Below the pieces are notes generated by a model. The model saw nothing but the letters and a program-made list of their open reading frames with translations, searched no databases and had not been told where the DNA came from. A stretch of 28,510 bases of DNA, from positions 1 through 28,510 of IMG/VR virus record IMGVR_UViG_3300008110_000307, one strand, 5' to 3'. The first letter of the stretch is position 1. Every line of letters starts with the position of its first letter. The position numbers were made by a program, and so were the translations under genes. This stretch comes from a virus. Below are positions 7,860 to 16,438 of this stretch, in pieces.

Positions 7860-8605
7860 TGTTAGATCAAAAATTTTACTGGGGAACTATACGAAAAGCA
7901 GTTGTTGCTTTTGGTAATATGTTTAATAATATTACTATAGATCGCAAAGATGCGAATGGTAGTATTATTCAAACAATCAAAGTACCATTATCGTATTCTC
8001 CGAAACAAAAATTCTTAACAAAGATAAGACAACACCCTAATGTGGATAATCAGAATTTACAAGTTATTGTTCCTCGTATGGGGTTTGAAATGGTATCTTT
8101 AGATTATGATCCTAACAGAAAAATTGCACCTATACAACAATCAAGAACAATTAATAGTAGTACATCGGCAAGCGCTCAGTATGCTCCGACACCGTATAAT
8201 ATTAATATGCTACTTTATATTTACGTGAAGAATCAAGATGACGGTTTACAAATTGTAGAACAAATATTACCATACTTTAATCCTGATTATAATCTTACAC
8301 TTAAAGCTATTCCAGAATTAGATATTAAAAATGACCTTCCTATTCTTTTAAACTCCATTGGGTTTGAGGATGACTATGAAGGGGACATGACTACAAGAAG
8401 ATCTATTATTTGGACAATGAATTTTATAATGAAACTTAATTTTTATGGTCCTGTTAATAAACAAGGCATAATTAAAAAGGTTATATCTACTACGTATAAT
8501 GATGAAAATTTAAATGTAATACTACAAAAAATATCTGCCACCTCAAGTGCAAATGCTACACCTACAAGCGATTATACTTACATAGATACTTTTGAAGATT
8601 TTTAA
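7859..8605 (+). CDS. gp15: Tail completion/sheath stabiliser gp15
   Basis: 248 residues (T4 gp15: 272). The start MLDQKFYWGTIRKAVVAFGN plus FNNITIDR and KVPLSYSPKQKFLTKIRQHP is diagnostic for gp15, the hexameric terminator that caps the tail tube and sheath and forms the connection to the neck. The region IQQSRTINSS..AQYAPTPYNI is also a typical conserved patch. It begins on the gp14 stop codon (TAATG) and is followed two bases after its stop by gp16. Confidence 0.93.
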   Translation: MLDQKFYWGTIRKAVVAFGNMFNNITIDRKDANGSIIQTIKVPLSYSPKQKFLTKIRQHPNVDNQNLQVIVPRMGFEMVSLDYDPNRKIAPIQQSRTINSSTSASAQYAPTPYNINMLLYIYVKNQDDGLQIVEQILPYFNPDYNLTLKAIPELDIKNDLPILLNSIGFEDDYEGDMTTRRSIIWTMNFIMKLNFYGPVNKQGIIKKVISTTYNDENLNVILQKISATSSANATPTSDYTYIDTFEDF

Positions 8606-8607
8606 TT

Positions 8608-9033
8608 ATGAAAAATTTAGAAAATTTGAATAATCTTTTTAATATTGATCCTATGGAGGAAACTTCAACAGCCATTCAACCTTTGCCTGAAAATTTAAAT
8701 GGTAATAAGGAAATGGATCAAGAAGAGGATTATCAATTAGCTCGTCAAACGATGCGTAAGTTATTACTTAAGGGCGAAGATACTTTAGATACATTAATTG
8801 AATTATCTAAAAGTTCTGAGCATCCAAGAACATATGAAGTTGCTGGGCAATTCATGAAAACTTTATCTGATGTATCTAAAGATTTAATGGGTCTGCAAAA
8901 ACAAGTTAAAGATTTAAAAGCAGATGATCCTGTAAAAATAGGAACACAAAATAATAATGTTGTGTTTGCTGGCTCTACGAATGAGCTAATGAAAATGCTA
9001 GGCAAAAAAGATGACAACATCATCGACCAGTAA
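8608..9033 (+). CDS. gp16: Small terminase subunit gp16
   Basis: 141 residues (T4 gp16: 164), lying between gp15 and gp17 as in T4. It has a polar, variable N-terminus, then a helical core YQLARQTMRKLLLKGEDTLD followed by LIELSKSSEHPRTYEVAGQF and a second helix LSDVSKDLMGLQKQVKDLK, the usual oligomerising coiled coil. The C-terminal end (VVFAGSTNELMKML) is also conserved in the family. The protein recruits DNA and stimulates the large terminase. Its last 23 bases overlap the gp17 start. Confidence 0.9.
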   Translation: MKNLENLNNLFNIDPMEETSTAIQPLPENLNGNKEMDQEEDYQLARQTMRKLLLKGEDTLDTLIELSKSSEHPRTYEVAGQFMKTLSDVSKDLMGLQKQVKDLKADDPVKIGTQNNNVVFAGSTNELMKMLGKKDDNIIDQ

Positions 9034-10696
9034 AAAATTATCTTATAATGGTAATCCCAATCTAAAACAGATTGGTACGGTTATCTCTTATTCTGCAGAA
9101 CAAGTTAAAGAAATAATTCGTTGTTCTCAGGATCCTATATACTTTATAGAACAATATTGCCAAATTGTTTCTTTGGATAAGGGCCTAATACCATTTAAAT
9201 TATACGATTGTCAAAAGAAAAAAGTATTAACCATATTGAATAATCGTAAGGTTATTCTAATGGAAGGCAGACAGCAGGGAAAGACCATTACTTCTGCTGC
9301 TTGTATACTTTGGTACACTTTATTTCAATCAAATAAAACTGTTGCTATTCTTGCTAACAAATCCTCCGCTGCTAGAGAAGTTCTTTACAGATATGAGATG
9401 ATGTATGAAATGCTTCCGATCTGGATGCAGCAAGGTGTAAAAACATTCAACAAGGGCGATATAGAATTAGAAAACGGATCTAGAGTATTTACTGCAGCAA
9501 CAAGTTCTTCGGGTATTCGAGGTAAATCTGTAAATTGGCTGTACATTGACGAAGCGGCAATTATTCCAAATAATGTTGCTGAAGATTTCTTTACATCTGT
9601 TTATCCAGTTGTTTCTGCAGGTGAAACTACAAAGATTCTTTTAACTTCTACTCCACTTGGATATAATCATTTCTGGAAATTCTGGAATGAAGCAGAACAG
9701 GGATTAAACGGATTTGTTCCTATGTTTATTCCTTACAGTGAGATTCCTGGTAGAACTGAAAAATGGGCGGAAGAACAAAGAGCATTATTGGGCGAGCTTA
9801 AGTTCAACCAAGAGGTTTTATGCAGATTCTTGGGATCATCTAATACACTTATCAATCCTGATACTATTGGAAGAATGTCAGTCAAACCATATGTTTACAG
9901 TAAAGATGGTTTAGATGTGTTTGACGAACCGGAAGAAGAAAAAGTTTATATGTTGGTAGCGGATACCTCGCGTGGAGTTGGTGGGGATTACTCCGCATTT
10001 GCAGTCATGGATATTACCGCGTATCCCTTTAAAGTTGTTGCGAAGTATAGAAACAATAAAATAAGCCCCCTTCTTTTTCCGAATATAATATATAAAGTAG
10101 CCAAGGATTATAACAAAGCTTATTGTTTAGTTGAGATTAATGATAACGGGCAACAAGTAGCGGATACTTTGTATATGGATTTGGAATATGAGAATGTGTT
10201 CTTTGTCGGAAGTAATAGTAAATCAGGGCAATTTTTATCTGGCGGATTCTCCCAGGGAGCGACTCTTGGGGTTAGAACCACTAAACAAGTAAAACGATTA
10301 GGGTGTACCTCATTTAAGAGTTTGGTTGAAGGTACGAAATTATTAATACACGACCCAGATATTATTAACGAAATATCCACATTCATTGAAGTCCGCGGAA
10401 GTCATAAAGCAGATGAGGGATATCAGGACGATTTAGTTATGTGTTTGGTCTTATTCTCATGGGCCACTAACGAATCATTCTTTAAGGATTTAACAGACTC
10501 AAATCTCAGAAAAGCTCTATACGAAGAACAGTTCAAACAGATTGAAGAAAATCTTACTCCGTTTGGTATTATAGATACGGGAATTCCCGAACACGAAGCT
10601 CCGCAGATTATGTCGGATGCTATTTGGTTTAATGTTGGTTCAAAATCTCAAGATGAAATACAAGAATTACAAAGAAAATTCCTTGAAAATGTCTAA
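9011..10696 (+). CDS. gp17: Large terminase subunit gp17 (packaging ATPase and nuclease)
   Basis: 561 residues (T4: 610). ATPase domain: adenine-side region PFKLYDCQKK (61-70), Walker A GRQQGKT at 86-92 with Lys91, Walker B WLYIDE at 176-181 with Asp180 and Glu181, and coupling motif LTSTP at 211-215. RNase H-like nuclease domain: first acid Asp318 in VADTSRGVGGDYSAF, second Glu375 in CLVEIND, third in GYQDDLVM at 470-477. All catalytic residues are present, so the enzyme should be active. It translocates DNA into the prohead at the portal gp20 and cuts it. The start overlaps gp16 by 23 bases, and a late promoter follows its stop. Confidence 0.97.
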   Translation: MTTSSTSKKLSYNGNPNLKQIGTVISYSAEQVKEIIRCSQDPIYFIEQYCQIVSLDKGLIPFKLYDCQKKKVLTILNNRKVILMEGRQQGKTITSAACILWYTLFQSNKTVAILANKSSAAREVLYRYEMMYEMLPIWMQQGVKTFNKGDIELENGSRVFTAATSSSGIRGKSVNWLYIDEAAIIPNNVAEDFFTSVYPVVSAGETTKILLTSTPLGYNHFWKFWNEAEQGLNGFVPMFIPYSEIPGRTEKWAEEQRALLGELKFNQEVLCRFLGSSNTLINPDTIGRMSVKPYVYSKDGLDVFDEPEEEKVYMLVADTSRGVGGDYSAFAVMDITAYPFKVVAKYRNNKISPLLFPNIIYKVAKDYNKAYCLVEINDNGQQVADTLYMDLEYENVFFVGSNSKSGQFLSGGFSQGATLGVRTTKQVKRLGCTSFKSLVEGTKLLIHDPDIINEISTFIEVRGSHKADEGYQDDLVMCLVLFSWATNESFFKDLTDSNLRKALYEEQFKQIEENLTPFGIIDTGIPEHEAPQIMSDAIWFNVGSKSQDEIQELQRKFLENV

Positions 10697-10700
10697 AAGA

Positions 10701-10734
10701 CTATAATTATAAATAAATAGAAATCAAATTATAG
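10701..10734. repeat. Inverted repeat enclosing the gp18 late promoter
   Basis: CTATAATT at 10701-10708 and its exact reverse complement AATTATAG at 10727-10734 flank an 18-base spacer that holds the TATAAATA octamer. A transcript reading through from gp17 could fold here; the duplex could also present a symmetrical site. An 8-base match in AT-rich DNA is not rare by chance. Confidence 0.5.
10708..10715 (+). promoter_or_regulatory. T4-type late promoter before gp18 (TATAAATA)
   Basis: An exact match to the T4 late promoter octamer in the 69-base gap between gp17 and gp18, on the coding strand, 50 bases before the gp18 ATG. A strong ribosome-binding site AAGGAG (10754-10759) lies 6 bases from the ATG. 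The gp55 sigma factor expected to read it is encoded at 23969-24583. Confidence 0.8.
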
Positions 10735-10765
10735 ACGCATCTATAAAATTATCAAGGAGAAGAAG

Positions 10766-13456
10766 ATGGCATTTCAGCTTTCACCTGGCGTTGTAGTAAC
10801 CGAAGAAGATAGAACAACCTTTGTTCCTTCCGTTGCAACCACTGCAGGAGCGTTTACAGGCGCTTTCCAATGGGGCCCTGTGGAAGAAGTTACGACCGTA
10901 GATTCGGAAAGTTCTTTAGTAAGTACTTTTGGTAGACCAAACGACACAACTGCGGGATATTTCTTTACCGCAGCAAATTTCTTGTCATATGGAAACAATC
11001 TTAAAGTTGTTCGTGTTGTAGATAAATCAACATCAAGAAACGCAGTTTCTACCCCCACAGGAATAATCACAGGAATTACCTTAGCTACAGATGTGGGTGG
11101 TCCAACTAATGTAACAACTACCACATTCTTAACAGCATCAAATATTAATGTTATTATTGAAAATCCAATTGCTGGCGGAACACAGGCTACTGCAAATGTT
11201 GTTTTAGAAACAACAGGGAATGTTGCAAAATTACTTATCAATAATGCAGGACAAGGATATAATACTGCGCCAAGCTTATCGTTTGAAGCAGCGGCAGGTG
11301 GTACTGGAACTACCGCAACTGTTGCACTAGGGTCAGGGGCTCTTGCAAATATTTACGTTATAGATGGCGGTAATAATTATACATCCACATCTAATGTGGT
11401 AATTCAAAATCAAGCAGCAACCGGTGCAAGAGCAAATCTAGTTGTTAGATATAAATTGATACAAGTAGGTGTGGCAAACGGCGGGACAAATTATGGGCCA
11501 CAAGCAAATATACAATTTAGCGGAAATATTGCAGAAAATGGGACACATGCTACAGCATCGTTAGTTCTAAGCGGAGGAAATACAATAACAGGTATTGTAA
11601 TTACTAGTATGGGTTCAGGATATATATCTACTCCCAATGTAATTATTAATAGAAGAGATGGAAATACTGGTTCTGACGCTTCTGTTGTAGCAAATATAGG
11701 ACATGGTTATGTTGATAGCGTAGTAATTGATAATACTGGTCCCGGCGGATATAGTTATCAGCCAATTCTTACAGTTAACAGAAATAATAGTTTAGGTGGC
11801 GCAAATGCTGCGTTACAATCTCGTATCAATAGCGGCATTGCAAGTGTAACTTTAGTAGATACAGGTTCTGGGTATATTAGAAATCCTAATGTAACTGTTA
11901 CACCTGCCACATCTGACATTGGATTTATTACTACAAATGCAGATATATTAGCAGTAGTAGAATATTTAATTGACAGTGTAAATCTAATTAATCCTGGTAC
12001 AGGATATGGTTCTGCTCCTACAGTTACAGTTAGTACAGTTGCAGGATTTAGTACTCCTGCAAATGCAACAGTTACATCAAATCCTACACTAATTACAAAT
12101 CGAGATTTTTATCAGGCAACTTATGAAAATGGATCTGCAACAGTTGGAGAATTTGCTGCTAAGTATCCCGGAGAATTAGGAAACTCTATTAGAGTTTCAA
12201 TGGCGGATTCTAATACATTTAGCACATGGCAATATGCTGCTAATTTTGATTCTGCTCCAGGAACATCTGCATACGTTTCTGGTAAGAGTGGATCGTTGGA
12301 CGAGATGCACGTTATTGTTGTGGATTCAAATGGAACTTGGTCAGGTACATCTGGTTATGTACTTGAAAAATTCTCATTCTTATCTAAAGCATCTGATGCT
12401 AAAAATTCCGATGGATCAACCAATTATTACAGAGACGTAATTAATAATCAATCTAATTATGTTTGGTGGATGGATCATCCTTCACAAGGTACAAACTGGG
12501 GAACATCTGGTTCAAATAAAACATTTGCAGTATTAAGTTCTGCAGTTACAAATACTTTATCCGGCGGGGTTTCTTCAGATAGTGTTTCTTCAGGAAATGT
12601 ATCAATTGGATATAATCTTTTCTCTAATGACGAATTGTATGATGTTAGCTTAATCCCAATGGGACCAACTACAGATGTATCAGTAGTTAATAGCGTTATT
12701 GGCATTGCGTCAACCAGACGAGATGCTGTAGTATTTGTATCACCTCCATACACTTCAGTTGTTAATTCTACAACTCCTGCAGATAATATTGTTTCTTACA
12801 GAAATACTTTAACAGATTCTTCTTATGCTGTTTTAGATTCTGGTTGGAAATATCAGTACGATCGTTATAACGACAAATATCGTTATGTTCCATTGAACGG
12901 GGATATTGCAGGTCTTGCAGCAAGAACAGATTACATTGCAGATCCTTGGTTCTCTCCTGCGGGATATAATAGAGGTGTTATTAAGAATGTAGTTAAATTG
13001 GCATATTCTCCATCCAAGACAGATAGAGATACATTGTACAAGAAGGGTGTAAATCCTGTAGTAACATTCCCAGGACAAGGAACATTGCTGTTTGGTGATA
13101 AAACTCTACAATCAAGACCAAGCGCATTTGATCGTATTAACGTACGTAGATTGTTTATTGTTCTTGAAAAAGCAATTTCTACAGCATCTAAATTCCAGTT
13201 ATTTGAATTTAATGATCCATTTACTCGCGGACAATTTAGAAACCTTGTAGAACCATTCTTAAGAGATGTACAAGGTCGCAGAGGTATTACAGACTTTAAA
13301 GTTGTTTGCGACGAAACAAACAACCCAGCTTCTGTAATTGATGGAAATCAATTTGTTGCAGATATTTACATCAAGCCTGCAAGATCGATTAACTTTATCC
13401 AGTTGAACTTTATAGCTACAAGAACTGGCGTATCTTTCGAAGAAGTAGGCGCATAA
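10766..13456 (+). CDS. gp18: Contractile tail sheath gp18 with a large repeat insertion (896 aa)
   Basis: The N-terminus (MAFQLSPGVVVTEEDRTTFV) and the C-terminal domain (GYNRGVIKNVVKLAYSPSKT, INVRRLFIVLEKAI, FKVVCDETNNP, KPARSINFIQLNFIATRTG) are typical of T4-family sheath proteins, which wrap the tube and contract during infection. The length is 896 residues against 659 in T4. The excess lies mainly at residues about 110-430, where seven Gly-x-x-Tyr units occur (next entry). The domain that resumes at about residue 447 (DFYQATYENGSATVGEFAAK, YPGELGNSIRVSMAD) is again sheath-like. The insertion therefore lies within protruding domains and should not break the contractile core; that is inference. 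Strong AAGGAG ribosome-binding site. Confidence 0.95.
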   Translation: MAFQLSPGVVVTEEDRTTFVPSVATTAGAFTGAFQWGPVEEVTTVDSESSLVSTFGRPNDTTAGYFFTAANFLSYGNNLKVVRVVDKSTSRNAVSTPTGIITGITLATDVGGPTNVTTTTFLTASNINVIIENPIAGGTQATANVVLETTGNVAKLLINNAGQGYNTAPSLSFEAAAGGTGTTATVALGSGALANIYVIDGGNNYTSTSNVVIQNQAATGARANLVVRYKLIQVGVANGGTNYGPQANIQFSGNIAENGTHATASLVLSGGNTITGIVITSMGSGYISTPNVIINRRDGNTGSDASVVANIGHGYVDSVVIDNTGPGGYSYQPILTVNRNNSLGGANAALQSRINSGIASVTLVDTGSGYIRNPNVTVTPATSDIGFITTNADILAVVEYLIDSVNLINPGTGYGSAPTVTVSTVAGFSTPANATVTSNPTLITNRDFYQATYENGSATVGEFAAKYPGELGNSIRVSMADSNTFSTWQYAANFDSAPGTSAYVSGKSGSLDEMHVIVVDSNGTWSGTSGYVLEKFSFLSKASDAKNSDGSTNYYRDVINNQSNYVWWMDHPSQGTNWGTSGSNKTFAVLSSAVTNTLSGGVSSDSVSSGNVSIGYNLFSNDELYDVSLIPMGPTTDVSVVNSVIGIASTRRDAVVFVSPPYTSVVNSTTPADNIVSYRNTLTDSSYAVLDSGWKYQYDRYNDKYRYVPLNGDIAGLAARTDYIADPWFSPAGYNRGVIKNVVKLAYSPSKTDRDTLYKKGVNPVVTFPGQGTLLFGDKTLQSRPSAFDRINVRRLFIVLEKAISTASKFQLFEFNDPFTRGQFRNLVEPFLRDVQGRRGITDFKVVCDETNNPASVIDGNQFVADIYIKPARSINFIQLNFIATRTGVSFEEVGA
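11222..12046 (+). repeat. Seven-copy G-x-x-Y repeat array inside the sheath protein
   Basis: Seven units share the pattern hydrophobic strand, N/D-x-G-x-(G/N)-Y, short loop, strand. Examples are INNAGQGYNTAPSLSF, VIDGGNNYTSTSNVVI, ITSMGSGYISTPNVII and LVDTGSGYIRNPNVTV. The motifs start at 11243, 11363, 11477, 11609, 11732, 11858 and 11990, a spacing of 38-44 codons. The linkers are Ala/Thr/Asn-rich. The regular spacing suggests stacked beta modules projecting from each sheath subunit. Confidence 0.88.
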
Positions 13457-13472
13457 CAGGAGAATAATAAAA

Positions 13473-14048
13473 ATGGCAATACCATTTAATGTAGAACGAT
13501 TTAAAGCAGAACTTACAAACGGCGGCGCAAGACCGAATCAGTTTGCAGTTCAAATGACCTTCCCTAACTATGTTTCGGGAAGAACTGCTGCTCTTGCAAA
13601 GGCGCCCTTTTTAGTTAGTGTTGCGGAATTACCAGGACAAACCATCGGGGTTGCTCCAGTTTATTATCGCGGACGATTAGTTAAAATGGCAGGCGACAGA
13701 GAGTTTGCTCCATTTAACTGTACAGTTCTAAACGACTCAGGATTTACTATTAGAACAGCCATTGAACAATGGATGAACGGAATAGAAGATCTTGCTAACA
13801 AGACAGGTGCTTTACAACCAGCCACATATCAAACAGATATGTTTGTTTCCCAATTGGATCGTAATGGCGCAGTTCTAAAACAATATAAATTATTAGGAGC
13901 CTTCCCTGTAGACTTGGGAGCAGTTGCGTTAGATTTTGGATCCAACGATCAGTTGTCGACATTTGGTGTATCATTCCAGTATCAATCTTTTGAATTCTCT
14001 AATAATCCAGCACAACAATTGGTCGACGCATTAACATCATTAGGTTAA
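13473..14048 (+). CDS. gp19: Tail tube protein gp19
   Basis: 191 residues (T4: 163). NQFAVQMTFPNYV, FLVSVAELPGQTIG, VYYRGRLVKMAGDREFAPF and SFQYQSFEF are hallmark segments of the T4 tube monomer, which stacks as hexameric rings inside the sheath. It starts 16 bases after gp18 with a CAGGAG ribosome-binding site at 13457-13462, and it shares the gp18 late transcript. A second protein with the same fold is encoded at 20113-20700. Confidence 0.95.
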   Translation: MAIPFNVERFKAELTNGGARPNQFAVQMTFPNYVSGRTAALAKAPFLVSVAELPGQTIGVAPVYYRGRLVKMAGDREFAPFNCTVLNDSGFTIRTAIEQWMNGIEDLANKTGALQPATYQTDMFVSQLDRNGAVLKQYKLLGAFPVDLGAVALDFGSNDQLSTFGVSFQYQSFEFSNNPAQQLVDALTSLG

Positions 14049-14069
14049 TTTTAAAAAGTGAATTAAATT

Positions 14070-15623
14070 ATGGCAATTAAACTATTTGGCTTTACTATTG
14101 GTAGAGAGGATGAAGAACCTCCTATAGACAGAAAACTACAGGGGTTTGCCACGCCTGTTGCTGACGATGGAGCATCCACTGTACAAGCGGGTGGATATTT
14201 TGGAACGTATGTTGATTTAGATGCAACCGCAAAATCTGAATATGATCTTATTACCAGATATCGCGAATGTGCAATGTATTCAGATACATCTGCAGCAATA
14301 GATGAAATATTAACTGAAGCAATTGCTGCTATAGACGATGAGGCTGTAGTACAAATTAATTTAGATAGATTAGATATTCCTGACGATATTAAAGATACTA
14401 TCCTTGATGAATTTACTGCATTGATGAAAATGATTGAATTTGATACCAAAGGATTTGATTATTTTAAAAGATGGTACATAGATGGTAGATTATACTTTCA
14501 AAAGATCGTAGATACTAAAAATCCTAAACGTGGTATTTTAGAGACGATAGTGTTAGATCCAAGGAAAATAAAGAAGATACGTGAAGTTAAGAAAGAAAAA
14601 GATAAAGATAGTGGCGTAGAGATTATTAAGTCTGTTGAAGAGTATTTCTTATACAATGAAAAAGGTATCACTTATAATCCAGGATTTACTACACATGCTG
14701 CGAATCAGGGCATAAGAATTTCTTTAGATGCTATTACATTTGTACCTTCGGGTATAATGGATTTGGATAAGAATGTAGTTTTAGGTCAATTGCATAAAGC
14801 AATTAAACCTGTGAATCAATTAAAGATGATGGAAGATTCTTTAGTTATTTACAGATTGGCAAGAGCACCTGAGAGAAGAATATTTTATATAGATGTGGGC
14901 AATTTACCAAAATTGAAAGCAGAGCAATATTTAAAAGATATTATGGCTCGCTATAGAAATAAGATTGTTTATGATTCCAGTACTGGAGAAGTTAGAGACG
15001 ATCGTAAATTTATGTCTATGTTGGAAGATTTTTGGTTGCCTAGAAGAGAAGGCGGCAGAGGTACAGAAATTACTACATTGCCTGGCGGCGAAAACTTAGG
15101 TCAGATTGACGATATTAATTATTTTCAAACTAAATTATATCAGGCATTAAATGTTCCGTTATCAAGAATGCAACCCCAAACAGGTATATCGTTTGGCAGA
15201 GCAACAGAGATTACTAGAGATGAATTAAAATTTGCTAAATTTGTCGGCAGACTCAGAGTAAAATTTAATGAGCTATTCAATGATTTGTTAAAAACTCAGT
15301 TGTTGTTAAAGGGTGTTTTAACAGAAAAAGATTGGAACTCAATAAAGAATGAAATAGATTATCGATATGCTCAGGATCAGTATTTTGAAGAAATGAAAAA
15401 TGCTGAGAATTTGAGAAACAGAATTGATCTGTTGAATCAAATTCAACCTTTTGTTGGCGCATATTATAGCCAAGCATATGTTATGAAAAATATTTTGAGA
15501 ATGTCGGATAAAGAAATGAAGGAGATGAAAGCTCAAATAGAGACAGAACCTCCACCGCCACCGATAGGAATGCCTGGCATGCCGCCTGGTCAATTGCCTC
15601 CTGGGCAGGAACCTCAGCAATAA
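14070..15623 (+). CDS. gp20: Portal protein gp20
   Basis: 517 residues (T4: 524). Conserved segments include MYSDTSAAIDEILTEAI, FDYFKRWYIDGRLYFQKI, a long helix region LARAPERRIFYIDVGNLPK, FWLPRREGGRGTEITTLPGG, and YQALNVPLSRMQPQTGISFG. It forms the dodecameric ring at the capsid vertex through which gp17 pumps DNA. The C-terminus is a Pro/Gly/Gln-rich, low-complexity tail of about 30 residues (PPPPPIGMPGMPPGQLPPGQ). The ribosome-binding site is weak (AAAAAGTG). Confidence 0.97.
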   Translation: MAIKLFGFTIGREDEEPPIDRKLQGFATPVADDGASTVQAGGYFGTYVDLDATAKSEYDLITRYRECAMYSDTSAAIDEILTEAIAAIDDEAVVQINLDRLDIPDDIKDTILDEFTALMKMIEFDTKGFDYFKRWYIDGRLYFQKIVDTKNPKRGILETIVLDPRKIKKIREVKKEKDKDSGVEIIKSVEEYFLYNEKGITYNPGFTTHAANQGIRISLDAITFVPSGIMDLDKNVVLGQLHKAIKPVNQLKMMEDSLVIYRLARAPERRIFYIDVGNLPKLKAEQYLKDIMARYRNKIVYDSSTGEVRDDRKFMSMLEDFWLPRREGGRGTEITTLPGGENLGQIDDINYFQTKLYQALNVPLSRMQPQTGISFGRATEITRDELKFAKFVGRLRVKFNELFNDLLKTQLLLKGVLTEKDWNSIKNEIDYRYAQDQYFEEMKNAENLRNRIDLLNQIQPFVGAYYSQAYVMKNILRMSDKEMKEMKAQIETEPPPPPIGMPGMPPGQLPPGQEPQQ

Positions 15624-15630
15624 ATAAATA
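15619..15630 (+). promoter_or_regulatory. Candidate variant late promoter (overlapping AATAAATA copies)
   Basis: Two overlapping AATAAATA octamers (15619-15626 and 15623-15630) cover the gp20 stop and the bases after it, about 20 bases before the gp67-like start. The T4 late consensus tolerates changes in the first base, so this could drive the prohead core genes, but the sequence is simple enough to be chance. Confidence 0.35.
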
Positions 15631-15648
15631 ATGATTATAGGAGAAGTT

Positions 15649-15822
15649 ATGGAATCAACAGTTATACAATCTATGGTAGACAGCATCATTAATAATCAAC
15701 AGTCAGATGCTGTTGAAAAATTTAATGAAATCATTGCAAGTAAAGTGTCGGATGCGTTAGAAGCAAAGAAACAGGAAGTTGCAACTTCTATAGGAACAGA
15801 AAAAGAACATGAAGAAGTTTAA
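15649..15822 (+). CDS. gp67: Prohead core protein, gp67-like (57 aa)
   Basis: The ATG at 15649 is chosen because TAGGAG (15638-15643) lies 5 bases before it; an in-frame ATG at 15631 would place that site inside the gene. The 57 residues are largely helical: STVIQSMVDSIINNQQSDAV then FNEIIASKVSDALEAKKQEV, ending in an acidic tail (GTEKEHEEV). T4 gp67 is an 80-aa acidic internal core protein at this locus, with a comparable N-terminal helix ending in a Lys-Lys-Glu-Val-Ala-like stretch. Position and helix pattern support the call; sequence identity is modest. The next gene overlaps by 14 bases. Confidence 0.65.
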   Translation: MESTVIQSMVDSIINNQQSDAVEKFNEIIASKVSDALEAKKQEVATSIGTEKEHEEV

Positions 15823-16429
15823 CGAGCTTAGAGAACAGTATTTAGAAGAAAAGCTAAAGGCATCTGATCCTGCCGGAACGTACATTCACGACTTTGTACA
15901 TTCTGACAATCCAAGATTTGCAGGCAAATCTAAAGCTAAACGTATTCAAATGGCGTTGGCTGCTTCTTATGCTGCTAAGGGAAAATCTCGTAATGAAGAA
16001 GTTGAACAACAAGATGAAGGAATTCTAGGAGCAATTGGAAAAGCAGTAGGCGGGGCAGTAAAAACTGTAGCTTCTGCGGGCAGATCTTTAGCATCGGATG
16101 TTGCTAAACCTATAGTACAAAATACTGTTCCTAAATCAATACAAACTACCGGTAGTTCTAGCACTACTAATTCTAATACTAATACGTCAACAAAACCTGC
16201 AAAACCTGTTAAGTTGAAAACTGAAGAAACAGAACAGATTGATGAATTAAAAAAATCAACTCTTGGATCATACGTCAAGAAAGCAACATCCGGAATGTCC
16301 GGTATTGCAATTAACGCACATCAAGCTGGAGGTGCAGCGCCAGGATCTAAAGAAAGAAAGACTTTCTTAACTAAGGCCAATAAACGTATTGCTGGTGTTG
16401 ATAAAGCAATCAACCGTTTAAGCAAATAA
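15809..16429 (+). CDS. Prohead-core-position protein with DFVHSDNPRFAGKSK motif (206 aa)
   Basis: 206 residues in three parts. Residues 19-55 (DPAGTYIHDFVHSDNPRFAG then KSKAKRIQMALAAS) form a motif I recall from several proteins of T4-like phages (D-F-x-x-S-D-x-P-x-F-x-GKSK-x-x-R). Residues 65-140 are low complexity, Ala/Gly/Val- then Ser/Thr/Asn/Lys/Pro-rich. Residues 144-206 hold DELKKSTLGSYVKKA and a basic helical end (LTKANKRIAGVDKAINRLSK). It sits where T4 has gene 68, between gp67 and gp21, so a capsid core or internal head role is likely. Equivalence to gp68 by sequence is not established. The ATG overlaps the upstream gene by 14 bases. Confidence 0.7.
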   Translation: MKKFNELREQYLEEKLKASDPAGTYIHDFVHSDNPRFAGKSKAKRIQMALAASYAAKGKSRNEEVEQQDEGILGAIGKAVGGAVKTVASAGRSLASDVAKPIVQNTVPKSIQTTGSSSTTNSNTNTSTKPAKPVKLKTEETEQIDELKKSTLGSYVKKATSGMSGIAINAHQAGGAAPGSKERKTFLTKANKRIAGVDKAINRLSK

Positions 16430-16438
16430 GAGGAAGAC

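Noticed and set aside
10120-10386. A frameshift or broken copy in the terminase region
   Set aside because: The gp17 frame is continuous from 9011 to 10696 with all ATPase and nuclease motifs in order; competing frames are shadows.
10774-11241. A 155-codon open frame on the minus strand within gp18
   Set aside because: It lies fully inside the well-supported sheath gene, has no ribosome-binding site, and its composition mirrors the sense codons. The other minus-strand frames (for example within gp23, gp20 and the terminase) fail for the same reasons.
15619-15648. Start of the gp67-like gene at 15631
   Set aside because: The TAGGAG sequence would then be inside the gene. The ATG at 15649 has correct spacing to it.
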